Positions 44,888 to 53,184 of a stretch of 64,000 nt of DNA are shown piece by piece (within the stretch, counting starts at the first letter, position 1; the number at the start of each line of letters is the position of its first letter). The translations under genes and the position numbers were made by a program. Where the stretch lies: assembly GCF_005116455.1 (NCBI RefSeq), contig NZ_SWBP01000004.1, forward strand, positions 124,001 through 188,000, in the 5' to 3' direction. The notes under the pieces were generated by a model that was given only the letters and a program-made list of their open reading frames with translations, searched no databases and was not told where the DNA came from. The DNA comes from Pedobacter cryophilus. GTDB lineage: Bacteria; Bacteroidota; Bacteroidia; Sphingobacteriales; Sphingobacteriaceae.

Positions 44888-45061
44888 TTAAAAAGAAAAA
44901 GTTATTTGTTTAATTTCCCGTTTGTAAGTTCCTCTATCGTAATCTCCACTTTCTTTTATATCAATGAAAGAAACTTTGATATTTTCATTTTGTTGATCTT
45001 TTTTTATTAGCGAAAGAATTTCATTAAAGGTGTATGTGATTTTAGTTGATGTTTTAGGCAT
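44888..45061 (-). CDS. Small protein, 57 residues
   Basis: MPKTSTKITYTFNEILSLIK, then KDQQNENIKVSFIDIKESGD and YKREIKQITFSF. A beta-alpha-beta layout with charged surface; no family recognised. Tight spacing (2 bases) to the 99-residue gene upstream supports it as real. Confidence 0.6.
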   Translation of the reverse strand: MPKTSTKITYTFNEILSLIKKDQQNENIKVSFIDIKESGDYDRGTYKREIKQITFSF

Positions 45062-45063
45062 AA

Positions 45064-45363
45064 CTATTTCAAATTATTCAATTCAACTTGTTCCCGGTGC
45101 GATTCGTCAATATCATTTCTAAAACGCTCCTGTTTGATATCGCTAGCATTTTCGCCCAAAGCTTTCCAAATTTCACGGTCTCGGGTTTCATACTTTTCGT
45201 ATTGTTTTTCTTGCTTTTCGATAACGCTATTAAGTTTGGTTGCTAAATCGGAATTATCTCTTTTAACACCGTAATAAGAAGCTCCAAAAAGAAAAACACA
45301 ACCAATGATGTAGATTACTTCTTTTGCTTTAAACTCTAAATTTTCCCAATTGATACCAGGCAT
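45064..45363 (-). CDS. Membrane protein with coiled coil
   Basis: 99 residues with a membrane segment (around 17-35, VIYIIGCVFLFGASYYG) and a long helical charged tail (KLNSVIEKQEKQYEKYETRD). It sits next to the holin candidate; the layout is that of phage holin accessory or spanin proteins. Confidence 0.6.
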   Translation of the reverse strand: MPGINWENLEFKAKEVIYIIGCVFLFGASYYGVKRDNSDLATKLNSVIEKQEKQYEKYETRDREIWKALGENASDIKQERFRNDIDESHREQVELNNLK

Positions 45364-45367
45364 ATTA

Positions 45368-45607
45368 TTAATTTATAGGTTGATCTATTTTATCTTCAGT
45401 AGCAAACTCGGCTATTAATACCACCGTTGCCGAAATTGCGCCCATGTAGCTAAATATTTGGGTAACCGTATCAGAAAAGCCATATAGTAAAAAACTTGCT
45501 GAAATAGCCCCAAATAACACACCCAAGCGCTGTAATTTTTTCCAAAAAATTGGTTTTTTGGCTTTAATTCGGCGTTTAAGGTTCGGGAGGTTTAAGGTGT
45601 CTTTCAT
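45368..45607 (-). CDS. Holin candidate
   Basis: 79 residues with two membrane spans (about 29-45 and 50-68) and a basic N-terminus rich in Lys/Arg (KRRIKAKKPIFWKK). Small size, dual spans and position in the lysis region suggest a class II holin that releases the endolysins. Confidence 0.6.
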   Translation of the reverse strand: MKDTLNLPNLKRRIKAKKPIFWKKLQRLGVLFGAISASFLLYGFSDTVTQIFSYMGAISATVVLIAEFATEDKIDQPIN

Positions 45608-45608
45608 T

Positions 45609-47333
45609 TTAAATTTCAGTAATCAAAATATCATCAAAGTAAATTCCTGAAGTAGCATTTCCAGCCCCGTTTAATCCAATTAAATCAAATTTTATCAAAA
45701 GACTATTAGCCCAGGATAAAGACTTTAGTGATTTTTCTGTTAAGAAATATAGTTCACGAAATGTATTATCAACAATATTAATTGCATTATCATTTAAAAT
45801 TAATGACTGTTTTTTTACAACGCCATTTAACACAAACGCATAATATACTTTGATTTCAAAGTACCCGGATATATTTACCGCTTTGTAAAAAAGTTTAGCT
45901 CCGATATTTTTTTGCTTTCCTATAGGTACATTTAAAATGAACTCAGCTAATGAACCTTGCCCACCCACTTTGTTAGCGTATAAGCTTTTAACTCCTGAAT
46001 TAAAATTATCTGTAGAAATTGAAAGTTTAATGTTTTCGCCTATATACTTATCTACAATTGCAGCGGTGTCTTTTGATATTGAGTAATCGTCTATTATTGT
46101 GTTTTCCTCAAAAGAACTATCTGCAAGTAGATTGTTTTGTACACAGCTAATTAATGGATTATCACCAATAACAAAAGAAGAAATATTTTCAATAATTACA
46201 TTTCCTAATCCTGATGCGTATATTTTATCCGCCGTCAAATAGTTGTTTATAAACGAATCTTTAAAAATAAAATGACTGTTTTCGCCAACTAAACAAAATC
46301 TACCGTTATTAATTACTCCAGTATTAGTTAAAGTACAACTAACAATAGATAAAAAACCTCCGTTACCGCTAACAGTAGACATTTCTAAATCATACGTATG
46401 GCTTTCGATATGACAATTAGTTACGTGTACACGTGAACCGTTTACATTTATCTGTTTTTCATTATAATCAAAAGAGCATTTATTAAAATAAAAATCTGAA
46501 AATTGATTTCTTATATCAATAGCAAGTAATGAATTAAAAAAAACACTATTAGAAAAATTTATCCTTTCGCCCCCATCAAATACATCAACAGGCGAAAAAA
46601 TACAAGTGTTACATTCAAATATATCTATATTATTAAAATTAAGTAAGTACGATCTATCTCCTAAAAAAACACCTTTATCAAAACCCGAAATTCCTACATT
46701 AGATACTTCAATGTGCGAAGCACCTCCATCGCCAGGCCCAACAGAGTTTAATTTAAGACCTATTCCTGCTTTAGCACCAGTTCTTTTTATTAAAAAACCT
46801 GATATCTTTTTATTTGATTGACTATATGGGATTGAAGTACCAAATAAATTTATCGCATAATCTTGAATATTACCCGAGAAATCTAGCGTTGCGTTCTCTC
46901 CTTTAAATAAAAGGTTAGAGATATTTATATCAATAGAAGAATTAATAATATATGTTCCAAAGGGAAATAATAGAGTTGGATTTATAAAATTATTACAAGT
47001 GGTTATTGAAAGTAAAATCGCAGAAGTATCATTACTAACTCCATCCCCTTTAGCACCAAACCATTTAACGTTAATTGGCCCAGTGAAATTTCTTTTAAAA
47101 TATTCATTACCTAATTTTCTATAAATAACACCATCACATTTACCGTCCGTCATAGCGGTACCATCAGCAAATAAAGTAACTTTTGAAAACGTTACCAATT
47201 CATCAGTTTTGGTATCTAATAAATCGTAAATAGTGTCGTCTATTCTTTTCATATCTTCTTTTTGTATTGGTTTATTGCTTTTTAAAGCAAAAAAGCTAAT
47301 AAGCGTATTTCCTATAAAATCTAATCTGTTCAT
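45609..47333 (-). CDS. Beta-helix spike protein (pectate-lyase-like)
   Basis: 574 residues. Residues 40-85 hold a short motif, GKCDGVIYRKLGNEYFKRN, shared with the 77-residue gene next door. NVKWFGAKGDGVSNDTSAIL starts a right-handed beta-helix (pectate-lyase fold) of regularly spaced hydrophobic/Asn turns to about residue 400, followed by a C-terminal beta-sandwich-like domain (about 400-574). This fits a receptor-binding or depolymerase spike at a virus vertex. Confidence 0.78.
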   Translation of the reverse strand: MNRLDFIGNTLISFFALKSNKPIQKEDMKRIDDTIYDLLDTKTDELVTFSKVTLFADGTAMTDGKCDGVIYRKLGNEYFKRNFTGPINVKWFGAKGDGVSNDTSAILLSITTCNNFINPTLLFPFGTYIINSSIDINISNLLFKGENATLDFSGNIQDYAINLFGTSIPYSQSNKKISGFLIKRTGAKAGIGLKLNSVGPGDGGASHIEVSNVGISGFDKGVFLGDRSYLLNFNNIDIFECNTCIFSPVDVFDGGERINFSNSVFFNSLLAIDIRNQFSDFYFNKCSFDYNEKQINVNGSRVHVTNCHIESHTYDLEMSTVSGNGGFLSIVSCTLTNTGVINNGRFCLVGENSHFIFKDSFINNYLTADKIYASGLGNVIIENISSFVIGDNPLISCVQNNLLADSSFEENTIIDDYSISKDTAAIVDKYIGENIKLSISTDNFNSGVKSLYANKVGGQGSLAEFILNVPIGKQKNIGAKLFYKAVNISGYFEIKVYYAFVLNGVVKKQSLILNDNAINIVDNTFRELYFLTEKSLKSLSWANSLLIKFDLIGLNGAGNATSGIYFDDILITEI

Positions 47334-47362
47334 TACTTTGAGTTTTCACTCAAAATAACGGT

Positions 47363-47596
47363 TTATATATCAAAAGTATCATCTGTAAATGTTGGATCAG
47401 GAACAACGGCTTCGGCTACGTCATTTTTTTTGTAGAAAGCATAATCAAATTTGATGTAAACAATACCGTCAACATCAGCATCAGAAACCGGAATGCCGCC
47501 TAAATTTTTATAAACCTGAGTATAAAGCAAAATATTGCCGTTTTCGTCACGGGCTTCAACGGTTCGTTCGCTTATTTTTTTAATTTCGGTAGCCAT
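47363..47596 (-). CDS. Small virion protein sharing the spike N-terminal motif
   Basis: 77 residues. PVSDADVDGIVYIKFDYAFY aligns with AMTDGKCDGVIYRKLGNEYF of the spike (D-x2-D-G-[VI]-[VI]-Y-x-K pattern). It may be a base or adaptor that uses the same docking module. Acidic tail FTDDTFDI. Confidence 0.6.
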   Translation of the reverse strand: MATEIKKISERTVEARDENGNILLYTQVYKNLGGIPVSDADVDGIVYIKFDYAFYKKNDVAEAVVPDPTFTDDTFDI

Positions 47597-47597
47597 A

Positions 47598-47942
47598 TTA
47601 GTAGTTAAAAAATTGTATTTGTAGCTTGTGTTCTAAAGCGTCAACCGCTTTAATTCTAAAAGCGATCACATCACTAAACGAGTTAATATTTACTTTCTCA
47701 AAAGCTCTAATTGGCATTCCTTCGGTAAGTGTTGGGTCTTCGCCTGTTTGCCAATATCTGGCTAATACTGCACCGGCAACGGCGGCGGCGTTTGGCTCTA
47801 AAACAATTTGAACGGTTTTAATATCTCCGGCAACGTTTCTAAAATCTTCGGGGCCAAATTCTTTTAAAGTAGAAAGCGGAAGAACCACCGCACCTAGTGT
47901 AATGGTTTGTTTTAAAAAGCAAATAGGGTTTGATAGTGCCAT
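47598..47942 (-). CDS. Beta-rich small structural protein, penton candidate
   Basis: 114 residues, predicted mostly strands (VQIVLEPNAAAVAG, VIAFRIKAVDALEHKLQIQF). Size and beta content are like vertex proteins such as PRD1 P31 (a single jelly roll, ~126 residues), and it lies two bases from the spike-motif gene. Identity is inference. Confidence 0.5.
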   Translation of the reverse strand: MALSNPICFLKQTITLGAVVLPLSTLKEFGPEDFRNVAGDIKTVQIVLEPNAAAVAGAVLARYWQTGEDPTLTEGMPIRAFEKVNINSFSDVIAFRIKAVDALEHKLQIQFFNY

Positions 47943-48520
47943 TATGCAAATAAATTATGTAAAGCCTTAGTGAATGTATCTTGTTCTGAAAATGCCAAAT
48001 TGTTATTGTTTAAATTTCTTTCCATAGCTTGCAACTGTCTATCGTACTTTTGCAAATCGTATTGAGCAATTATTTTATTAATTTTAGCGGCATACTCTCT
48101 TCTATCTGGCCCAACGTTGTAACCTGCTCTTTGCAAACTATCTAGTTGAGCTATTGGCGTTTTTTTTAACGATACGCCCTCTATTTTAAATTTTCCTTGT
48201 TTTAGAATAGCAACCGCAGATTTAAAACCCTCTGCTAATGACGGGTAAACTCTCCAGTAAGGAGCTTTTCCAGTTCCTTTTCTTACACCGTCTCCGCTCC
48301 AAGTTGAAAAAGCCATGTGACCAAAAGGATTATTAAAATGAAATGCTTTATAATCGTTACCGTTAGCGCTTTCTTGCAATGTTTTACCAATTAAAACACT
48401 AGGTAAAATTCCCGAATTTAAGCAAGCGTTTATAGCATGACTAGCTATTTTAGCTATGTATTGCGCTGGTGTATTTTTGCCGGGAGTTTGTGGCCCGTTA
48501 TATTGAAATCTTTTTCCCAT
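47942..48520 (-). CDS. N-acetylglucosaminidase-type lysin (GH73-like)
   Basis: About 192 residues from the Met at 48520 (MGKRFQYNGPQ); an upstream in-frame Met at 48544 exists. The pattern AINACLNSGILPSVLIGKTL-QES contains the catalytic glutamate, and NNPFGHMAF plus YPSLAEGFKSAVAIL are typical of endo-beta-N-acetylglucosaminidase domains. It would cleave the glycan chain of peptidoglycan, for entry or release. Confidence 0.8.
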   Translation of the reverse strand: MGKRFQYNGPQTPGKNTPAQYIAKIASHAINACLNSGILPSVLIGKTLQESANGNDYKAFHFNNPFGHMAFSTWSGDGVRKGTGKAPYWRVYPSLAEGFKSAVAILKQGKFKIEGVSLKKTPIAQLDSLQRAGYNVGPDRREYAAKINKIIAQYDLQKYDRQLQAMERNLNNNNLAFSEQDTFTKALHNLFA

Positions 48521-48571
48521 AGCTTTTAAAAAGAAAATAACCAATTAGGCTAATTCCGATAATTAAAATAA

Positions 48572-49072
48572 TTAGACTACTTTTTTTTTTACTTCGGCGG
48601 TTGCCTGGTGAATTTTATCACTTAAAAAAAGTGTAGCCTCACGTAAGCGGCGTTGTACTAATGACTGGTTTACCTGTAGTATATTATTAACCCTCCATTT
48701 ATTATACAACTTCATTCGCTCGGTGGTTGCTAAACTATCACCGGTGGCATTCCATGTTTTTAAAACATTAGCAACCGCCCCAGTACCGGCGTTGTAAGCA
48801 AATGAAACTAAAGCATCAAATTGGTTTTGGCTTAATGGCTTTGAGGCTTTATTTACTGCATTTTCATACTGTATTAAATCTTTTTCAAATAAAACATCGG
48901 CTTGCGCCCTGGTAATAGTTGAAGTTTTTAAATGGCTTTCATTAGGGCGTATTTGGTGCCCGTAACCGATAGAATATTGCTGAACACCGTTTATAAAACC
49001 ATCTTTGTACGGTTTAGTCATAAACCCTTCTTCTACTTTTATTTTTGCTTTTAATGATGCTGAAGCTTTCAT
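48572..49072 (-). CDS. GH24 phage-type lysozyme
   Basis: 166 residues. Catalytic Glu15 in VEEGF, Asp24 in PYKD and a Ser34-for-Thr in QYSIGYGH fit the E-D-T triad of T4-like lysozymes, with QNQFDALVSFAYNAGTGAV the second conserved helix. No secretion signal is seen, so export would need the holin. A muramidase beside a glucosaminidase gives two glycan cleavages. Confidence 0.9.
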   Translation of the reverse strand: MKASASLKAKIKVEEGFMTKPYKDGFINGVQQYSIGYGHQIRPNESHLKTSTITRAQADVLFEKDLIQYENAVNKASKPLSQNQFDALVSFAYNAGTGAVANVLKTWNATGDSLATTERMKLYNKWRVNNILQVNQSLVQRRLREATLFLSDKIHQATAEVKKKVV

Positions 49073-49075
49073 TTT

Positions 49076-49240
49076 TTACAGTTTAGAAAGTAAAAACTTA
49101 TTTAAAAGCGTAATTAAAATAGATACAATTAAAGCTGTGATAGCAATATCCGTAAGGGTTTCCCGGGTTAAGCCTATTTCTACATTAACTTGCGGTAATT
49201 CGCCTTCTTGAATTAATTTTTGAAAAATATTTTGCGACAT
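49076..49240 (-). CDS. Tiny single-span protein, 54 residues
   Basis: MSQNIFQKLIQEGELPQVNV, then a helix IAITALIVSILITLLNKFLL. Single C-terminal membrane span. One of a group of very small membrane proteins in the structural block; probably a virion-membrane or lysis component. Confidence 0.65.
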   Translation of the reverse strand: MSQNIFQKLIQEGELPQVNVEIGLTRETLTDIAITALIVSILITLLNKFLLSKL

Positions 49241-49244
49241 GTTA

Positions 49245-49739
49245 TTAAGGGTTAAATCCTATATCAATAATTTTTTTCTTAAGCTTAGAAATTGAGCCTG
49301 TAACATCCAGAATGTTAGATTTATAAATCAAACTATCTTGAATTTTCAAATTTCTTGCCTTTTGCCATTGGTTAACAACTCTAATTAACTGACTACCAGA
49401 TAATTTAATTAAGAATCCAGAATTAACTTGAACGGTCTTACTTGCTGATCCAAAAATGCTTTGGTTAGCTGTTTTAAGGTCGGCTATTATAGAATCTATC
49501 CATTTTGCAAATTGCTCTACTTGAGCTTGCGTAAGATTGTTAAGATTAACCTTAGCTGCTTTTTTAATATTTTCGGCAACTGTTGAGGACGGCGGAGTTT
49601 TAACAACTTCTGGCTCAGTAAGCGCTATGGCTTCTTGTATGCTTTTTGAGTCTTTTTTATTTTTTTGCTCTTTTATAAAATAGTAAACCAGTAATCCAAT
49701 ACCGGCTACCAAAGCAAAAATTCCTATTTTACTTTTCAT
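49245..49739 (-). CDS. Membrane protein with MKxKIGIFALVAG anchor, long form
   Basis: 164 residues: N-terminal span MKSKIGIFALVAGIGLLVYY, then a ~140-residue soluble helical domain with no known motif. The anchor is nearly identical to the next gene's, so the two are recent paralogues with different tails. Confidence 0.72.
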   Translation of the reverse strand: MKSKIGIFALVAGIGLLVYYFIKEQKNKKDSKSIQEAIALTEPEVVKTPPSSTVAENIKKAAKVNLNNLTQAQVEQFAKWIDSIIADLKTANQSIFGSASKTVQVNSGFLIKLSGSQLIRVVNQWQKARNLKIQDSLIYKSNILDVTGSISKLKKKIIDIGFNP

Positions 49740-49745
49740 AAGACT

Positions 49746-49928
49746 TTATTTTTTACGATTGTTAGGCATCTTTAATATAAATTCTGTTAAAGGCGAAAAA
49801 GGCAGCGATTTTGATAAATTAACCGCTTTAGATTGAGCTTCTTTTTTATCCTTTTGCTTTTTAAAGAAATAGTATGCTAGTAAACCAATACCGGCTACCA
49901 AAGCAAAAATTCCTATTTTCTTTTTCAT
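49746..49928 (-). CDS. Membrane protein with MKxKIGIFALVAG anchor, short form
   Basis: 60 residues: MKKKIGIFALVAGIGLLAYY anchor, basic segment FKKQKDKKEAQSK, short tail with PLTEFILKMPNNRKK. Same anchor as the 164-residue protein upstream in coordinate; tandem duplication. Confidence 0.7.
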   Translation of the reverse strand: MKKKIGIFALVAGIGLLAYYFFKKQKDKKEAQSKAVNLSKSLPFSPLTEFILKMPNNRKK

Positions 49929-49937
49929 AAGTCTTAA

Positions 49938-50036
49938 CTAAGAAGGTTTCTTTACTAAAGAATATTTTTTGAAAGCGTAGTATGCAATGCCGGCAACTGC
50001 TAAGGCAATAAGCAAATATTTAGTGTTGTTATTCAT
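49938..50036 (-). CDS. Minimal single-span protein, 32 residues
   Basis: MNNNTKYLLIALAVAGIAYY followed by AFKKYSLVKKPS. Hydrophobic span then a basic tail. It is a third member of the AxxGIxxYY-type group. RBS and start are plausible; conserved small membrane peptide likely. Confidence 0.6.
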   Translation of the reverse strand: MNNNTKYLLIALAVAGIAYYAFKKYSLVKKPS

Positions 50037-50055
50037 GATTTTTAATTAATTAGGT

Positions 50056-50499
50056 TTAGGTTAATCTTAATGATCTTAATTTATTTAATGCTTTTGTTTT
50101 TACCCCGGTGCTGAAATCGTAATACTTTTCATCATTAATCCATTGGGTTAAAGTGCCTTCTCCTTCTGCTCCGTACTTATCGTTAAAAGCGTTGTAAACT
50201 GCTATTACCATGTCATCGGTTTGCAGGTTTACAAGTTGATTCCATGCTTTGTCTTTTGTGCCGGTAAGGGTGAATAAATCACTCATTACTTCGTGTAAAG
50301 TATCTGCTAATATGTTTGGGTTAAAGCCTTTGGGAATGCCGGCGCTGCCATAAATATATTTTGCATCAGCAATGTTTGTTTTACCGTCTGCTTTACCTTT
50401 AAAATAGATGTAAACAAATAGGCAAAGCACAACAAGTGCAATCCAAAAAGTAATTTTGTTTTGTTGGTAGGTTTTCAAAAATGCAGTTTCGGCGCTCAT
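50056..50499 (-). CDS. Membrane-anchored virion protein candidate
   Basis: 147 residues with an N-terminal span (WIALVVLCLFVYIYF, about 18-33) and a soluble C-terminal domain containing LTGTKDKAWNQLVNLQTDD and GTLTQWINDEKYYDF. No family recognised; helical. Starts one base after the next gene's stop, so it is co-translated. Confidence 0.68.
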   Translation of the reverse strand: MSAETAFLKTYQQNKITFWIALVVLCLFVYIYFKGKADGKTNIADAKYIYGSAGIPKGFNPNILADTLHEVMSDLFTLTGTKDKAWNQLVNLQTDDMVIAVYNAFNDKYGAEGEGTLTQWINDEKYYDFSTGVKTKALNKLRSLRLT

Positions 50500-50500
50500 C

Positions 50501-51397
50501 TTATTTTTGGGTTTTAATAAAATAAACTACGCCTCCAAATAGGGCCAACATAATTAAAATAGCTACAACTGGGTTACTCCCAAAAATGCCGGCGGTTTTA
50601 GTTTGAGGTTGAAAGTTTTTATCAACTGATAAAAAATTACCGTTTTGGTCTGTTGCGCCCTCTGTTTGATAATTACCTTCATCATAACCGGCTTCATCTG
50701 TCAAATTATTATCGTTACCACCAATAAAACCTTTTGCGGTATCTAGCACTTTATCCAGAATAGAAGGCTCTCCATTTTCAACCCCTATGCGCTTAGTTTC
50801 GGCTTTGTAGCCTCTAATCTCTACCCTTTTATTTTTACGATCTACTTTAGCTTGTTTTCTGACTCTACGATCAGATTGACGTTGCTCTCTTTTAGCTACT
50901 CTTTTGGCTTTATTTTTACCGCCAAATAAGTTACTCATGTTATATTCGTCCAATTCATCAGGAAATATTTCATTGAAATACATCATCCCAACTTGGCCGG
51001 TATAGTTATCTACTTTTTGGAAATAGGTACCCGGTTGGCCAAAGTATTTACCATCTACAATACCGTTTTGGTCTATTGGAAAAAGCGGTTTTGTATTGGT
51101 TTTTTTTCTGAAAAAATTAGGGTTTGTTTTTGGTAATCCCGAATCAAAAATTTCATCTTCTAAATCTTCTAAATCGTAGTTAGAAATGTATTCTTCGTCA
51201 TCATCATAAGGATTGTAAGCCGCAATAGCATTACTTACCGGTGATGATGCGGCAATATTAACAGAATTATTATCGCTTAAATCTGGAACGTTAAAAGCAG
51301 GTGTAGACGGGCCTTGTATCACTAAGTCCATAGCGGTAGGGCCTGTTTTAAACATGCTTGCGTTATCTAGTGAGGTTATAATTTGATCGGTTTTCAT
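50501..51397 (-). CDS. Acidic-N/basic-middle protein with C-terminal membrane span
   Basis: 298 residues: acidic N-terminal segment (YDDDEEYISNYDLEDLED), a strongly basic stretch around 165-200 (KNKAKRVAKREQRQSDRRVR) and a C-terminal span NPVVAILIMLALFGGVVYFI. A DNA-facing basic patch plus membrane span suits a virion membrane/DNA-binding protein. The start overlaps the HExxH gene by 35 bases; Met15 (51355) is an alternative. Confidence 0.65.
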   Translation of the reverse strand: MKTDQIITSLDNASMFKTGPTAMDLVIQGPSTPAFNVPDLSDNNSVNIAASSPVSNAIAAYNPYDDDEEYISNYDLEDLEDEIFDSGLPKTNPNFFRKKTNTKPLFPIDQNGIVDGKYFGQPGTYFQKVDNYTGQVGMMYFNEIFPDELDEYNMSNLFGGKNKAKRVAKREQRQSDRRVRKQAKVDRKNKRVEIRGYKAETKRIGVENGEPSILDKVLDTAKGFIGGNDNNLTDEAGYDEGNYQTEGATDQNGNFLSVDKNFQPQTKTAGIFGSNPVVAILIMLALFGGVVYFIKTQK

Positions 51398-51767
51398 TTG
51401 TTAAAAATTTGGTATTACCATTTTTTTTAAGATCGTAAGCTTTTGCTCTTTCAAGCTGTAAATACATTCGCCAGGCGTGATCTTTGTTTTTCTCATTTAG
51501 CACTTGTGTAAGTGCTTTTATAGAGGCGTTTAAAGAATAACCTAAATCGGCGTAATCTTTAAATGCTTTCTCGTCTGCTAGTACTTCATCTGTTGTTTGC
51601 AACACTACATGAGCATTCTCATGCAACATCATAAACAAAATATGCTCAAACGGCATTTTTTTAGTGTGCTTTAAGCTGATATACATTACCCCGGTTTTTC
51701 TGTTTACCGATGCAGGTGTTTTACCTAAATCTGGCACATGTACCACCTCTGTAATTCCGTTTATCAT
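51363..51767 (-). CDS. HExxH metalloprotease-like (zincin) protein
   Basis: 134 residues. HENAH at residues 49-53 is a zinc protease motif, with acidic TTDEVLADEKAF (Glu61/Asp65/Glu66) downstream as candidate third ligand. LSASIKALTQVL-type helices follow. In a virus it could mature structural proteins or act on the host envelope, but no cleavage partner is seen. Overlaps the gene upstream by ATGA. Confidence 0.68.
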   Translation of the reverse strand: MINGITEVVHVPDLGKTPASVNRKTGVMYISLKHTKKMPFEHILFMMLHENAHVVLQTTDEVLADEKAFKDYADLGYSLNASIKALTQVLNEKNKDHAWRMYLQLERAKAYDLKKNGNTKFLTNENRSNYNLTR

Positions 51768-52150
51768 TTGCTTTTAAAAAGAACAATTAAAAAAGTAAGC
51801 ACAACAAATCCCGATAGGGTAAGAAATAGCGTTTTATTAATTCCTAAAATTCTATCTGATTCTAAATCTGGTTTACCTGTACCTAAAGCCATGGCTTTTT
51901 TAGGGTTTAATACCTTTAAAGTCCTATCTAGTGTATCAATTCCACCGTTTATAATGTCAAAAAGTTTAGGCTTATTAGTTCCTTTTACCTCAACGGTAGT
52001 GTAGTTAGATACCGGCAAAGCTTGGTTTCCGTAAACTTGCAAAAGCAGGTTTAAGTTGCGGGCTGTAGGCTCCATGCCAAAACCGTAAGCTTTAAACAAC
52101 TGAGCAACACTATTCGGGTGTTGCTCAGTTAGTGTTTTTATATTTTCCAT
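51764..52150 (-). CDS. C-terminal-anchored membrane protein, 128 residues
   Basis: Soluble region then one C-terminal span (TLFLTLSGFVVLTFLIVLF, about residues 105-124). NLLLQVYGNQALPVSNYTTV and KPKLFDIINGGIDTLDRTLK show no known motif. It lies next to the capsid candidate; a peripheral/anchor role between membrane and capsid is plausible. Confidence 0.65.
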   Translation of the reverse strand: MENIKTLTEQHPNSVAQLFKAYGFGMEPTARNLNLLLQVYGNQALPVSNYTTVEVKGTNKPKLFDIINGGIDTLDRTLKVLNPKKAMALGTGKPDLESDRILGINKTLFLTLSGFVVLTFLIVLFKSK

Positions 52151-52172
52151 GTGGTTTGTTACATGGTTTGGG

Positions 52173-52847
52173 TTACATTCCTAAAGAAGCTTTTGCTTTT
52201 GCAGCTTTTTTACGCAATCCTTTTGCTTGGTTTACGCTTGCGCCGATGAAGAAAATAAATGACACCGTTGCACCTGGTAATATTGGGTACGCAATTCTGG
52301 TTTCATCATCCATGTAAAACTCTTCGGTGATGGTCAAAATCTTTTCGTTGTTGTTCATTTCAGAGGCGTAAGTACCTGTAGAAATTACTTTTTCTCCTTT
52401 ACCCTCAAACGGTGATTCGCTTTTTATGATCATTGACTGATCTAATTGCGGCAAATTGCTTGAGGTTAATTTAAAGCCAGAAATTAACGTTGGTTTCTTT
52501 TGGATGTATGCGTTAAACAAAGCAATTGTTCCGGTGCTACCAGAGCTTGCTGTTAAACCTGCATCGCCGTTAACATCATTAAATGCACCGTCTGCAATTA
52601 AACCGGGTTTGTTTGCTATTAAGCCAGGGCATAATAAAGCAGTACGGGCGGCAATTGCATTGTTGGTGATGGTAACAATGTAGGGTCTAAGGTTTCTTAA
52701 TGCTTGTGAAAAACTTGTTGCGCTACCTGAAAAGTGCATCAAATCATCTTGATCTTCTTCAAAGCGTACCATGCCACCATCGTAATTTGATAAATGACGG
52801 GCTTCTGCTTCTAATTCTTTTACTGATTTTAACTGTCTGTTGTTCAT
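52173..52847 (-). CDS. Major capsid protein candidate (jelly-roll type)
   Basis: 224 residues, predicted predominantly beta: RPYIVTITNNAIAAR, TLISGFKLTSSNLPQLDQSM, EKILTITEEFYMDDETRIAY and PGATVSFIFFIGA, with a basic tail KGLRKKAAKAKASLGM. Position after a strong terminator at the head of the 53.0-43.2 kb transcript, near the packaging ATPase and membrane proteins, is where a capsid gene should be. Too short for most double jelly rolls (250-400 residues), so single jelly roll or compact double. Not proven. Confidence 0.55.
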   Translation of the reverse strand: MNNRQLKSVKELEAEARHLSNYDGGMVRFEEDQDDLMHFSGSATSFSQALRNLRPYIVTITNNAIAARTALLCPGLIANKPGLIADGAFNDVNGDAGLTASSGSTGTIALFNAYIQKKPTLISGFKLTSSNLPQLDQSMIIKSESPFEGKGEKVISTGTYASEMNNNEKILTITEEFYMDDETRIAYPILPGATVSFIFFIGASVNQAKGLRKKAAKAKASLGM

Positions 52848-52893
52848 GACGTTTTTGTGAATGGTTACTAATTTGATTTTTTAGGGATTTTGA

Positions 52894-53046
52894 TTAGAAG
52901 TGACCGATTGAATCATGACCGACATAGTTAGAAACTGTACCGTCTGCATTGGTTACTTTTTTGGTTAGCCACTTATTCAAAAAGAATACGATAACCGCTG
53001 CGGCTACTATAGTGACTAATTGCTTTTGATCGATGTACTTAAACAT
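52894..53046 (-). CDS. Tiny membrane protein upstream of capsid candidate
   Basis: 50 residues: MFKYIDQKQLVTIVAAAVIV, FFLNKWLTKKVTNADGTVSN and YVGHDSIGHF. One span near the N-terminus. It is the first gene of the structural transcript behind the GACGTT cluster. Confidence 0.65.
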   Translation of the reverse strand: MFKYIDQKQLVTIVAAAVIVFFLNKWLTKKVTNADGTVSNYVGHDSIGHF

Positions 53047-53118
53047 GAGTTTTCAATTTTTTTTAGTTGATTAATGGATCAAATGTGTATCAACTACGAA
53101 AACAGGGTTCCGCTTTTG

Positions 53119-53154
53119 GACGTTTAGTGACGTTAACGGTAACAATTAGACGTT
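53119..53154. promoter_or_regulatory. Phased GACGTT repeats before the structural operon
   Basis: GACGTT occurs at 53119, 53129 and 53149, spaced 10 and 20 bases, so all three face the same side of the helix. It lies between the terminator at 53185 and the first gene (53046); it could be an operator for a late-gene regulator. Confidence 0.5.
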
Positions 53155-53184
53155 AATAGCTTTAAAAGGAAAGAATTTGAGGTA

